Assembly: GCA_037128595.1 (NCBI GenBank)
Contig: JBAXWB010000012.1
Location: 62,001-126,000 of the forward strand
Source: a bacterium
GTDB lineage: Bacteria; Verrucomicrobiota; Kiritimatiellia; CAIKKV01; CAITUY01
Direction: 5' to 3'
Length of the DNA: 64,000 nt
Numbering within the stretch: the first letter of the stretch is position 1; each line of letters begins with the position of its first letter. The position numbers were made by a program, and so were the translations under genes. The notes under the pieces are model-generated. The model was not told the DNA's origin. It did not search any database and saw only the letters and a list, made by a program, of their open reading frames with translations. Positions 46,155 through 53,172 of the stretch are shown piece after piece.

Positions 46155-46183
46155 TTGACGCAAACCCACATTGTAATTACATT
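46155..46183 (+). promoter_or_regulatory. brnTA promoter with overlapping palindromic operator
   Basis: TTGACG (46155-46160) and TACATT (46178-46183) are 17 bases apart. A perfect palindrome TGTAATTACA (46172-46181) covers the -10 region, seven bases before the brnT start. BrnA-type antitoxins repress their own promoter, so this is the expected operator position. Inferred from sequence only. Confidence 0.5.
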
Positions 46184-46189
46184 GTCGTT

Positions 46190-46483
46190 ATGGATGAGAT
46201 CACGTTTCAATGGGACGAGCGCAAAAACCGCGAGAACCAGCGCAAGCATGGTGTCTCGTTTGAAGAAGCTCGCTCAGTGTTCTTTGATGATCGTGGTGTT
46301 GAATTCTTTGATGATGAGCATTCCGACTGGGAAGATCGTTTTCTTGTTCTTGGCGTGAGCGCCAAACTTCGCCTGATAATGGTCTGCCACTGCCATCGGG
46401 AGGAAGGGGGCGTCATCAGGATTATTTCAGCACGTGCCGCAACCAAGAACGAACAAAAACATTATCCATGGGAGAAATTATGA
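46190..46483 (+). CDS. brnT: BrnT-type toxin (type II toxin-antitoxin, RNase fold)
   Basis: A 97-residue protein with the BrnT core: FQWDERKNRENQRKHGVSF at the N-terminus, DDEHSDWEDRFLVLGVS in the middle and RIISARAATKNEQKHY at the end. BrnT is a RelE-like ribonuclease that stops translation and is neutralised by BrnA. The ATG at 46190 begins MDEITFQW; no ribosome site precedes it, so translation may be weak. The stop overlaps the brnA start (ATGA), the usual toxin-first order for this family. Confidence 0.9.
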   Translation: MDEITFQWDERKNRENQRKHGVSFEEARSVFFDDRGVEFFDDEHSDWEDRFLVLGVSAKLRLIMVCHCHREEGGVIRIISARAATKNEQKHYPWEKL

Positions 46484-46698
46484 AAGCCGAATATGATCTG
46501 TCGAAAATGAAGAGTCGTAAGAATCCCTATGCCTCTCGGCTCAAGAAACAAGTCACAATCCGGATGGGAACTGACATTATTGGGTACTTCAAAGGCATGG
46601 CCAAGCGCACCGGCATTCCATACCAGCACCTGATCAACCTGTACCTGCGGGATTGCGTGGATCAAGAGAAGAAGCTCGACCTTCATTGGGCATCATGA
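46480..46698 (+). CDS. brnA: BrnA-type antitoxin
   Basis: A 72-residue protein with DLSKMKSRKNPYASRLKKQ, then a ribbon-helix-helix-like segment (VTIRMGTDIIGYFKGMAKRT) and GIPYQHLINLYLRDCV. The ending is typical of BrnA/CopG-like antitoxins that bind both BrnT and DNA. GGGAGA five or so bases upstream supports 46480 over an ATG at 46468. It is translated through overlap with brnT. Confidence 0.88.
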   Translation: MKAEYDLSKMKSRKNPYASRLKKQVTIRMGTDIIGYFKGMAKRTGIPYQHLINLYLRDCVDQEKKLDLHWAS

Positions 46699-47226
46699 TT
46701 ACCAACCCAACCACACCTCGGTGAGTGGTGTCCGATCTGCTTCCGTTGGTTGACTAGGAGTAGTTGAGGCGTGCAATTGATTGCACTTTTCAGGGAGCGG
46801 ATTGGAGATACCCTTCAACCGTTCGGCAAGCTCGCTGCAGGCCGCCATCGGCCACCATCACGCCGCAAGGGAACTTCGCGCCGCCTTGAGCCAGCAGGAT
46901 TCCGGCGAGGAAAAGAGACGCCCAAAGACAATCTTCCGCTTCCTGGTCACACCATTTGCGCAAACGAATAATAATACGTTTGCGCAAAATATGTAAACTC
47001 ATGCGCAAACGATATAAATACGTTTGCGCAAAATATCAATGAAAAAATAAGAAAGACAATCTTCCTGTCGCCAATTCCTGTGACCTTTCCTGTTAGGGCT
47101 TCACCGGTTTGATGAAGTCCCTTTACACCTTAATCGGGCGAGAGGAGGAAAGGTTACAAAGAGACGTGATTCACCCTCAACCTGCGAAACGATGAGGCCT
47201 AGTGAGTCGGTTTCATGGAGGTTGAG
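46699..47226. other. 528-bp spacer with palindromes, no gene recognised
   Basis: Short open frames here (for example 46771-46971 and 46781-46996) have no ribosome sites or recognisable sequence. The spacer holds a palindrome GTGCAAT-TG-ATTGCAC at 46771-46786 followed by TTTT, the four-site operator array at 46955-47032, and a GAGGAGGAAAGG stretch near 47140 that is not placed before a start codon. It is more AT-rich than its surroundings around 46960-47060. Confidence 0.6.
46955..47032. repeat. Array of four TTTGCGCAAA-type palindromes
   Basis: Perfect palindromes TTTGCGCAAA lie at 46955-46964, 46979-46988 and 47023-47032, with a partial copy (TGCGCAAACG) at 47002-47011. Centres are 24, 21 and 23 bases apart, about two helical turns each. 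Copies alternate as mirror pairs joined by short A/T spacers. This arrangement suits cooperative binding of a dimeric regulator upstream of the gene at 47227, but iterons cannot be excluded. Confidence 0.75.
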
Positions 47227-47817
47227 ATGGGGGCGGGTCTGTGTTACAAAGTAACTATGGCATCAGTTGTAAAGCAGCATACTTTGGGCGACCGCTTGGG
47301 TCTCACCGTGCATGTTTCCGCCTTCCGAATGCGGGTTGAATCCCTGATGAAGAGATATCCGTCATCAACGGCGGTTTTTCTCGATGATTGGTTGCTCGAT
47401 GTCGCCAATAGCCGTGGGGCTCGAATCATTGTACGAGAGCCGGCGGCTCCGGATGATTTCCTGCCTCCGCCTGCCGAAGTATTCACGCAGGAAGAGCTGG
47501 TGGTGGCGATTTGCATGCTTCAGGGGCTGGATCGGCCGCAACTCTTGCGATTGGCGGCTCAGTTAATTTCGCGCAATGAATTAAACCTGAAGTTTTTCAC
47601 GCGGTTAGCGGTCCGAGAGCGGGTTGGGCCGGTACTCAATGCCCTGGCCAAGGAAGCTTTGAAGGTAGTGCCAGATCATCCAGCGTGGTCGCTTCTAGCC
47701 AATATCTTTGCAGGTGCAGCGCACCCCCATGATGTCGTCATGCATTGGACCCGGCTGGCTCAACCCGTGATGGCTAACGGGCGAGTTAATGCCGCCGCCT
47801 GGAGGTTGGTGGCATGA
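47227..47817 (+). CDS. Unknown protein, partner of the downstream nucleotidyltransferase-like gene
   Basis: A 196-residue protein I cannot assign. Residues about 10-85 include SVVKQHTLGDRLGL and FLDDWLLDVANSRGARIIV. The rest looks helical (ELVVAICMLQGLDRPQLLRL, RVGPVLNALAKEAL). GGAGG five bases upstream supports 47227; a second ATG at 47257 directly follows a GTTAC-AAA-GTAAC inverted repeat (47243-47255). The stop overlaps the next start (ATGA), so the two products are made together. The pairing recalls two-gene toxin-antitoxin or AbiE-like modules, but no antitoxin DNA-binding motif is clear. Confidence 0.55.
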   Translation: MGAGLCYKVTMASVVKQHTLGDRLGLTVHVSAFRMRVESLMKRYPSSTAVFLDDWLLDVANSRGARIIVREPAAPDDFLPPPAEVFTQEELVVAICMLQGLDRPQLLRLAAQLISRNELNLKFFTRLAVRERVGPVLNALAKEALKVVPDHPAWSLLANIFAGAAHPHDVVMHWTRLAQPVMANGRVNAAAWRLVA

Positions 47818-48350
47818 CCAATGCCGAACGATTGCTTGCCGCAGTGGATGAGCGGCTTACTGGCAGGGTGGAGCTGACGTTGTATGGCCGGGCTGCCTTG
47901 CATCTGGGTTTCCCGAATCCCCCGAAAGATTATGCCCTGAGCCGTGATGTGGATGCCGTATTGTGGATTGGGCAGGCGGAGGAGTTAGTTGAACACAGCA
48001 ACTTCTGGGAAGTGATCGAAGAAGTGAATGTGATGTTTGCCGATCAGGAGCTGTATATCAGTCATTTCTTTGAGGAATCTCAAGTGATCTTAACGCAGGA
48101 GTGGCGGTCGAAACGGGTTCCTGTAAAAGGGCCGTGGAAAAATCTGGACCTGTTTCGCCTGGGGGATGAAGATCTCTTTTTAAGCAAACTCATGCGTGAT
48201 GATCCAATCGATCGGATGGATGCCCGGTTCATTATCCAGGCCGGTCAACTGACGTTGGAGCAAATCCGCAACGCCATCCAATCTGCCCGCATTCCGCCAG
48301 TTCCTGAAATTGCAGAACAATTCGAACGGTGTTCTCGACGGTTTCTGTAA
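47814..48350 (+). CDS. Nucleotidyltransferase-like protein (DUF6036/AbiEii-like)
   Basis: A 178-residue protein that resembles minimal nucleotidyltransferases: VELTLYGRAALHLGF in place of the GG-x-A-L motif, then SRDVDAVLWI supplying a D-x-D pair. A C-terminal helical part, LGDEDLFLSKLMRDDPIDRMDARFII, is like the ED-KL-DxxD segment of DUF6036 and AbiEii proteins. The usual Gly-Gly or Gly-Ser loop is altered to Gly-Arg, so activity is uncertain. It is coupled to the preceding unknown gene. It could be a toxin of a type IV-like pair or a stand-alone modifying enzyme. Confidence 0.55.
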   Translation: MTNAERLLAAVDERLTGRVELTLYGRAALHLGFPNPPKDYALSRDVDAVLWIGQAEELVEHSNFWEVIEEVNVMFADQELYISHFFEESQVILTQEWRSKRVPVKGPWKNLDLFRLGDEDLFLSKLMRDDPIDRMDARFIIQAGQLTLEQIRNAIQSARIPPVPEIAEQFERCSRRFL

Positions 48351-48770
48351 TGAGCTATTGTTGCGGAATGGCCCTGATTTAGTTTTCAGGCGCGGGTGGC
48401 GGCGGGCTGGGGCGCAGGTCATCCGCGTCCATGCTTACGGATTCGACTTTATGGTGTCGTTCCCGTTCCCGCCAGAAATCACAGCAACGACGCCGGACGA
48501 TGCCAGGGTCTTTTGTTTTGGCTTATTTCGGCTCTCCGGATGCGACGGAGCGCATCCCTCCATTGTGAAAACACCTGATATTTTCATGATTTCAATTCTT
48601 AATGGAGGGTTTCGCTCTGTCGAAACCAGTGCCAAAAGGGCCAAAACAAAAGACCCTGCGGACGATGCGGGAAAGCCAATTTCCTGTTGGCATTCCGCTG
48701 TATTGAAGTGTAAATTTGTCCACTTGTATTCTGTCTTGGTGGGGGATTCTTCTGGAAAAGGATGCTGGTT
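48351..48770. other. 420-bp spacer holding repeat locus D, no gene recognised
   Basis: Open frames crossing this stretch have no supporting features. The minus strand around 48380-48520 reads like a decayed coding remnant, with stops and no start, but I cannot identify it. The centre is occupied by the inverted repeat and hairpin pair at 48504-48658. The cydA promoter must lie after 48660. Confidence 0.5.
48504..48658. repeat. Hairpin repeat pair, locus D, inside a 19-bp terminal inverted repeat
   Basis: Outer arms CAGGGTCTTTTGTTTTGGC (48504-48522) and its exact reverse complement (48640-48658) enclose two hairpin units. Left unit (48538-48564): GGATGC, loop GACGGAGC, GCATCC, CTCCATT. Right unit (48601-48627): AATGGAG, GGTTTC, GCTCTGTC, GAAACC. 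Stems differ between units but each is fully paired. The 155-bp whole looks like a small non-coding mobile element. Confidence 0.85.
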
Positions 48771-50081
48771 ATGACCGAACTAATGATCTCGCGGATGCAG
48801 TTTGGGGTTTCGATAGGGATCCATTATCTGTTCCCCATCACCACGCTGGGTTTGACGCTCTTTATTGTTATCTTTGAGACGCTGTATCTCGCCAAGCGCC
48901 AGGATCAATACCGGGCGATTTCCGTGTTCCTGGTCAAGCTCCTGAGTCTGGTTTTTGTGGCAGGGGTGGCGACCGGTCTGATGATGCCCTTTTCCATTGG
49001 TGCGAACTGGGCCCGTTTTTCCACGTATGCGGGGGCTGTGTTAGGGGCGATCATTTCGGTGGAGGCCATTACCGCGTTTGCGCTCGAATCCGCTTTCATC
49101 TCAATCCTTTTGTTTGGGCGCGAACGAGTCTCGCCCTTCGTGTATTGGGTGTCAGCGGTCCTCGTGTTCATCGGGGCGCATCTGTCCGGCTTCTGGATTG
49201 TGGCGGCCAACTCCTGGTTGCAAACTCCGGCTGGCTATGTCCTGGAAGATGGCCGCGTCGTGCTGACAAGTTTGAGTCAGGCGCTGTTCAACCCTTCCAC
49301 CCTGATCCGTTTTGCGCATGTGGTGACGGCGGCCTGGCTGGTAGGCGCTTTTGTCACGGCGGGGATCGCCGCATACTATCTGGCCCGTTCCCGGCATCAA
49401 GCCTTTGCCAGAAAACTACTCTCAATCGCCTTGCCGCTGGCACTGGTGCTGGCCGTGTCCCAGCCGATTCTGGGCCATTTTCACATCATGGAGGTGCTGG
49501 AAAACAACCCCGAAAAAGATGCCGCCTATGAAGGCATCTTTAAATCAGTCAATGGTGCGCCCTTGCTGCTTTTCGGGATTCCAGATGAGGCGAACCAGGT
49601 GATTCACTTTCCTGTGGGCGCGCCCTATGTGTTGAGTTTATTGGAGTCGGGTGATCCGATGGGGCGTGTGAGAGGGCTGGAAGAGTTCCCGCGTGAGACC
49701 TGGCCGCCGGTGAATGTGATCTTTACCACCTTTCACCTGATGATTGTGCTGGGGGTGGTGATGATTGCGGTGGCCGCGCTCGGGGTATTCCTGATGTGGC
49801 GCAATAAGCTTGATGCCGCCCGGTGGTATCTGCTGCTATTGCCCTGGCTGATGCCGCTTCCCTATCTGGCCAACGAACTGGGTTGGATCGGGACCGAAAT
49901 CGGGCGTCAACCCTGGCTCATCTATGGCGTGATGCGCACCTCAGACGCATCCACCATTACGCTGCCTCTCTGGCAATTGAGTCTGTCGTTTACCGGCATT
50001 CTCCTGGTGTACACGGCAATCACGGTGGTGACGTTTGTTTCGGTACGGAAACTCGTCCGCAAGGGCCCCCAATTAGGATAA
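48771..50081 (+). CDS. cydA: Cytochrome bd ubiquinol oxidase subunit I
   Basis: A quinol oxidase subunit in the inner membrane that reduces oxygen to water with high affinity. It is 436 residues, the short Q-loop form. The heme b595 ligand is His18 in GIHYLFP; the acidic pair lies in EAITAFALESAF and the quinol-site motif in TEIGRQPW. The ATG at 48771 follows AAAGGA by eight bases; an in-frame ATG at 48762 would add three residues. cydB follows after 3 bp. Together with PFL this suggests microaerobic respiration or oxygen scavenging. Confidence 0.96.
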   Translation: MTELMISRMQFGVSIGIHYLFPITTLGLTLFIVIFETLYLAKRQDQYRAISVFLVKLLSLVFVAGVATGLMMPFSIGANWARFSTYAGAVLGAIISVEAITAFALESAFISILLFGRERVSPFVYWVSAVLVFIGAHLSGFWIVAANSWLQTPAGYVLEDGRVVLTSLSQALFNPSTLIRFAHVVTAAWLVGAFVTAGIAAYYLARSRHQAFARKLLSIALPLALVLAVSQPILGHFHIMEVLENNPEKDAAYEGIFKSVNGAPLLLFGIPDEANQVIHFPVGAPYVLSLLESGDPMGRVRGLEEFPRETWPPVNVIFTTFHLMIVLGVVMIAVAALGVFLMWRNKLDAARWYLLLLPWLMPLPYLANELGWIGTEIGRQPWLIYGVMRTSDASTITLPLWQLSLSFTGILLVYTAITVVTFVSVRKLVRKGPQLG

Positions 50082-50084
50082 TTT

Positions 50085-51083
50085 ATGGATATACAGGTTT
50101 ATCAGAATGGCATGTTTCTTCTGGTCGTTCTGTTTTTCTTTCTCTTCTCCGTGCTGGATGGCTTCGATCTCGGCATCGGGATGATGATCCCCTTTGCCCG
50201 GGGCAAGAAAGAGTCGGCCCGGCTGGTATCGCATATTGCTCCGTTCTGGGATGGCAACGAGGTCTGGCTGGTGGTGGGCGCCGGGTTTGTTTTCGGGGCC
50301 TTTCCGGCGGTGACGGGGTTGCTGTTAGGGACCGTCTATCTTCCCTTCCTGCTGTTCATGGTCGGGCTCATCCTTCGGGCCATGGCGCTGGAGCACTCCT
50401 ATCATGATCTTGAACATCAGCGCAGGTTGCACCTAGTGGCGGCCGCCGGCAGTTATCTGGTGGCGGTACTGGGCTTGTTTTTCCTGGGGACCATTCTGCA
50501 GGGCCTTCCGTTCGATGGGCCGGGGAAACTGAGCGTCCGGCCGGGAGACTATGTTACGGCCTTTCCGGTGATTTTCACTTTGGCCGGTCTGGTGGTCGTG
50601 ATGTGGCATGGGGCCACCTATGCCTTGAATCAGGATCCCTCCGAAGCCGGCAAGGCCGCGGCAGGAAAACTCTGGTGGGTGCTGGCCGGCGCAAGCCTGG
50701 TGCTGATGGCGGCTTGGTCTATTTTCCTCCCGCAGGCCAAAACGGAGCCATGGGCCATGGCCGGGGGCGGGCTCTGCATGTTCGGGGTGATTGGTGGCCG
50801 GTTGTGGCTAGCGCAAGCCGGCTGGGCGTTCAGGTTCTCCTGTATCAATGTCCTGGGACTATGGGTACTGATTGCGGCTTCGTTGTATCCGGCGGTGTTG
50901 CCGGCGCGCCACCATCCGGAGTGGAGCCTGACGCTGGCGACCGCATCGGCCCCCCTATCGACGCTGAAACTGTTACTGGGCGCGGGGCTGATTCTGGTGC
51001 CTATCGTCATTGCCTACAGCTATTTCACCTATCGGGTTTTCAGGAAAAAGGAGACAGACAATGCAGCAAATGGTCATTTGTAA
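50085..51083 (+). CDS. cydB: Cytochrome bd ubiquinol oxidase subunit II
   Basis: The second subunit of the bd oxidase, 332 residues with about eight membrane helices. The typical opening is FSVLDGFDLGIGMMIPF, followed by FWDGNEVWLVVGAGFVFGAFP, and the length and order after cydA agree. The 3' end overlaps the next gene by 23 bp, so a third protein is made with CydAB. No cydX-like small ORF was seen; cydC/cydD are not in the window. Confidence 0.95.
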   Translation: MDIQVYQNGMFLLVVLFFFLFSVLDGFDLGIGMMIPFARGKKESARLVSHIAPFWDGNEVWLVVGAGFVFGAFPAVTGLLLGTVYLPFLLFMVGLILRAMALEHSYHDLEHQRRLHLVAAAGSYLVAVLGLFFLGTILQGLPFDGPGKLSVRPGDYVTAFPVIFTLAGLVVVMWHGATYALNQDPSEAGKAAAGKLWWVLAGASLVLMAAWSIFLPQAKTEPWAMAGGGLCMFGVIGGRLWLAQAGWAFRFSCINVLGLWVLIAASLYPAVLPARHHPEWSLTLATASAPLSTLKLLLGAGLILVPIVIAYSYFTYRVFRKKETDNAANGHL

Positions 51084-51609
51084 ATCATGCGGGTATATCA
51101 TGGCACAAAGCAAGCTGGGCGAGGAATGCCCGGCCTGCGGGGTGAAGGCCAAAATGTTTGTGCCGCACGACGAGCGGATCTCTGATAGGCGCAAGCTGCT
51201 GTTGGCACTGGATCTTCATCCGATCCTGGTGCATTTCACCCAGGCCTATACGGCGACCATCCTGGTGCTTTCGCTGTTGGCGCTGATGGTGAAGCCCGGC
51301 TGGCTTGAGAAGATGTTGGCGGTGGTGACGGTATTGGGCTACGCCCTGCCCTTTACGGTGGTGGCCGTTTTTGCCGCCGGACTGTTTGATGGCAAGGTCC
51401 GTTTCCGTAAAATAATGACCCCGTTGCTGATCAAGAAGATGATCCTTGGGGGCGTATTATTCGCTCTGACCTGCGGTGTCTTCGTGTGCGTCTTGTGTCA
51501 GCCACTCCCCCTGGCGCTCATCGCCGTATTGAGTGCGGTCGCCATGGGGTGCTCCTCCATCCTCGGGCTCTGGGGCGTCAGCCTCCTGAATTCAAGGTTT
51601 CCGGGGTGA
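51061..51609 (+). CDS. Zinc-ribbon/rubredoxin-like membrane protein linked to cydAB
   Basis: A 182-residue protein beginning with a two-CxxC ribbon (CKSCGYIM, CPACG), as in rubredoxin-like rubrerythrin tails. After that come HPILVHFTQ, similar to DUF2231 heme/membrane domains, and about four hydrophobic helices. AAGGAG seven bases upstream fixes the ATG at 51061, inside the end of cydB. Iron or zinc binding is inferred from the cysteines. By context it may pass electrons to, or protect, the bd oxidase. It lies convergent to the polyketide cluster. Confidence 0.7.
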   Translation: MQQMVICKSCGYIMAQSKLGEECPACGVKAKMFVPHDERISDRRKLLLALDLHPILVHFTQAYTATILVLSLLALMVKPGWLEKMLAVVTVLGYALPFTVVAVFAAGLFDGKVRFRKIMTPLLIKKMILGGVLFALTCGVFVCVLCQPLPLALIAVLSAVAMGCSSILGLWGVSLLNSRFPG

Positions 51610-51646
51610 GGGAGAGAGTTGCGAGTGGCGAGTCCCGAGTTGAAAG

Positions 51647-52438
51647 TCAGAATGGAGGGTTTTGCTCCGTCAAAACCTCTTGCTCTCCCCCGACAATGGC
51701 CAGACGTGCGGGCCATAAGCGATAGATGGAGACCGGGTGTTTCAAGGTAACGGTGCTCACCATCTGCCTGACCTCCGGTTCAAGGAACCCCCTGCGGATG
51801 GAAAGCGCTCCATCTTCCACAATGAATGTGCCCCGGGCCAAAGGAAGCGCCGCCAATCTGAAGGCGTGATAGGCGATCCGGCTGCGGATGAGATCGCTGA
51901 TGATAAATTGGCGGGGAGCCACCTGGTCGAGAGCTTCCAGTAATTGGCGGCAAGCCGCATCGGGTAAGTGATGCAAGAGGTGTTGAGCGAAGACGTAGTC
52001 AGGGGTTCCCCAGCAGGCGGGGTCGCAAGCATCCCCTTCAATCACCTCAATCTCCGGATAGCCGGCATTTGCCTGATGGGCATAGCGCACCATTCGCGGA
52101 TCCTGTTCAATCGCCCGCACCGTGATTTTGAGTTTCTCCCGGCGGCAGACCCGCACCAGCCAGCGGGCGACATCGCAACCGCCGGCGCCGAGGTCCGTTA
52201 ATTGGTAAGCCCGTCCAGGCTGGCGTCGTATGTCCGCGAGAACGTAGCGTTGCAGTAACGTCCGGTAGCGGGAGAAGAGAATGTTCGTCAGTTCGAATTG
52301 GCGCAACGTGGCAAATAAGATCGTTTGATCGCAGTCAGTCCGGTCCATCTCCTCTACCAAATCCGCCCGCCGCGAAAAATCCAGAACAGAGGCCCTGAAC
52401 CCTGAACCCTGAACCCTCCCGCCCTTGTCATGCGTCAT
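51647..52438 (-). CDS. SAM-dependent methyltransferase of the type III PKS cluster
   Basis: A 263-residue class I methyltransferase with the SAM site in LTDLGAGGCDVARWL, the acidic end of strand 2 in AIEQDPRM, and VFAQHLLHHLPD. The ATG at 52438 overlaps the stop of the UbiE-like gene, with GGAG eight bases upstream. Just after the start the coding strand holds three copies of a 7-base unit (52393-52413) that could shift frame; if those are not translated, a later ATG near 52348 is an alternative. The C-terminus is formed by a hairpin repeat unit. It probably methylates the polyketide product. Confidence 0.78.
   Translation of the reverse strand: MTHDKGGRVQGSGFRASVLDFSRRADLVEEMDRTDCDQTILFATLRQFELTNILFSRYRTLLQRYVLADIRRQPGRAYQLTDLGAGGCDVARWLVRVCRREKLKITVRAIEQDPRMVRYAHQANAGYPEIEVIEGDACDPACWGTPDYVFAQHLLHHLPDAACRQLLEALDQVAPRQFIISDLIRSRIAYHAFRLAALPLARGTFIVEDGALSIRRGFLEPEVRQMVSTVTLKHPVSIYRLWPARLAIVGGEQEVLTEQNPPF
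51651..51677 (+). repeat. Hairpin repeat unit, locus E (single, stem GGTTTT)
   Basis: AATGGAG, GGTTTT, loop GCTCCGTC, AAAACC. It covers the last codons of the convergent methyltransferase gene, which therefore ends in VLTEQNPPF, the same residues that end the GHL10-type protein at locus B. Confidence 0.85.
52393..52413. repeat. Heptamer tandem repeat (CCCTGAA x3) in a 5' coding region
   Basis: Three exact copies of CCCTGAA, with a further CCCT, lie 25 bases inside the methyltransferase gene. The unit is 7 bases, so gain or loss of one copy would change the reading frame. Confidence 0.8.
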
Positions 52439-53172
52439 GGTCGCTTCTCCACCGCCAGGCATTCGATCAGCCCGGCAAAGGCGTAGCGGGTGTGCAGGGG
52501 CTCAAGCCCGGTTTTCCTGAGAAGGGCCGCTAATTGGTGGCGGTCAGGATAGCGGGCCAGACTATCGGCAATGTAGGCGTAGACCCGGGGATCGCGATGG
52601 AGAAGCCAGCCCCAGGCACTGCCCCAGAGGGTGAGGATCGCGTGACTGATCCCTTGAAGCCAGGGATGGGCGGGCTTGGAAAAATCAAGAAACACAGCCA
52701 GCCCGCCCGGTTTGAGGATGCGGTGTATTTCCCGCAGGGCCTCAGGCAAGTCGCCTGCATTCCGCAAGGCGTAACTGCCGGTGACGATATCCACGGAGCT
52801 GTCCGCCAGGCCCGTATGGCCCATATCGCCGGCCACATAGCGGACATGAGGGGGGTGTCCATAGTGACGGGCCTGGTCCAGCATGGCCTCGGTGAGGTCA
52901 AGGCCGAGCACGGTACCTTCCGGATATTTCACGGCGAGACGCCGGGTGAGGTCTCCGGTGCCGCAGGCGAGATCGAGACAGACGGGGGCGGTCCGTTCGG
53001 GAAGGCTGGCCACCAACCGGTCTTTCCAGCAGGCATCGCGGCCGAGGGAAAGGTAACGGGTGGCCTGGTCGTATTGGGGGGCAATCAAGGTAAAGAGGTC
53101 CCGGTTGAGGCTCCGGGTCCGTTCTGGCGCGGCGAGATCCTCCCGCATGTTAGATAGAAAGTCGTTGGACAT
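52435..53172 (-). CDS. UbiE/MenG-like C-methyltransferase
   Basis: A 245-residue class I methyltransferase of the UbiE family. It has the SAM motif CLDLACGTGDLTRR, the LGLDLTEAML block, and VTGSYALRNAGDLPEALREI with the family-typical YALRN. It lies in the type III PKS cluster, with 0 bp to the FAD gene and an ATGA overlap to the next methyltransferase. UbiE members C-methylate quinone rings, so here it may modify an aromatic ring made by the PKS. It could also serve menaquinone or ubiquinone synthesis if no other copy exists in the genome. Confidence 0.88.
   Translation of the reverse strand: MSNDFLSNMREDLAAPERTRSLNRDLFTLIAPQYDQATRYLSLGRDACWKDRLVASLPERTAPVCLDLACGTGDLTRRLAVKYPEGTVLGLDLTEAMLDQARHYGHPPHVRYVAGDMGHTGLADSSVDIVTGSYALRNAGDLPEALREIHRILKPGGLAVFLDFSKPAHPWLQGISHAILTLWGSAWGWLLHRDPRVYAYIADSLARYPDRHQLAALLRKTGLEPLHTRYAFAGLIECLAVEKRP

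Noticed and set aside
46771-46996. Short open frames in the spacer after brnA
   Set aside because: There is no ribosome site, no family resemblance, and they run through palindromic sequence.
46955-47032. CRISPR-like or iteron array
   Set aside because: The repeated unit is a 10-base palindrome with 11-14 base A/T spacers and no cas or rep gene nearby; an operator array is simpler.
48310-48774. 154-codon frame through the repeat-rich spacer
   Set aside because: It overlaps the end of the nucleotidyltransferase-like gene in another frame and crosses the hairpin element; no start signal is seen.
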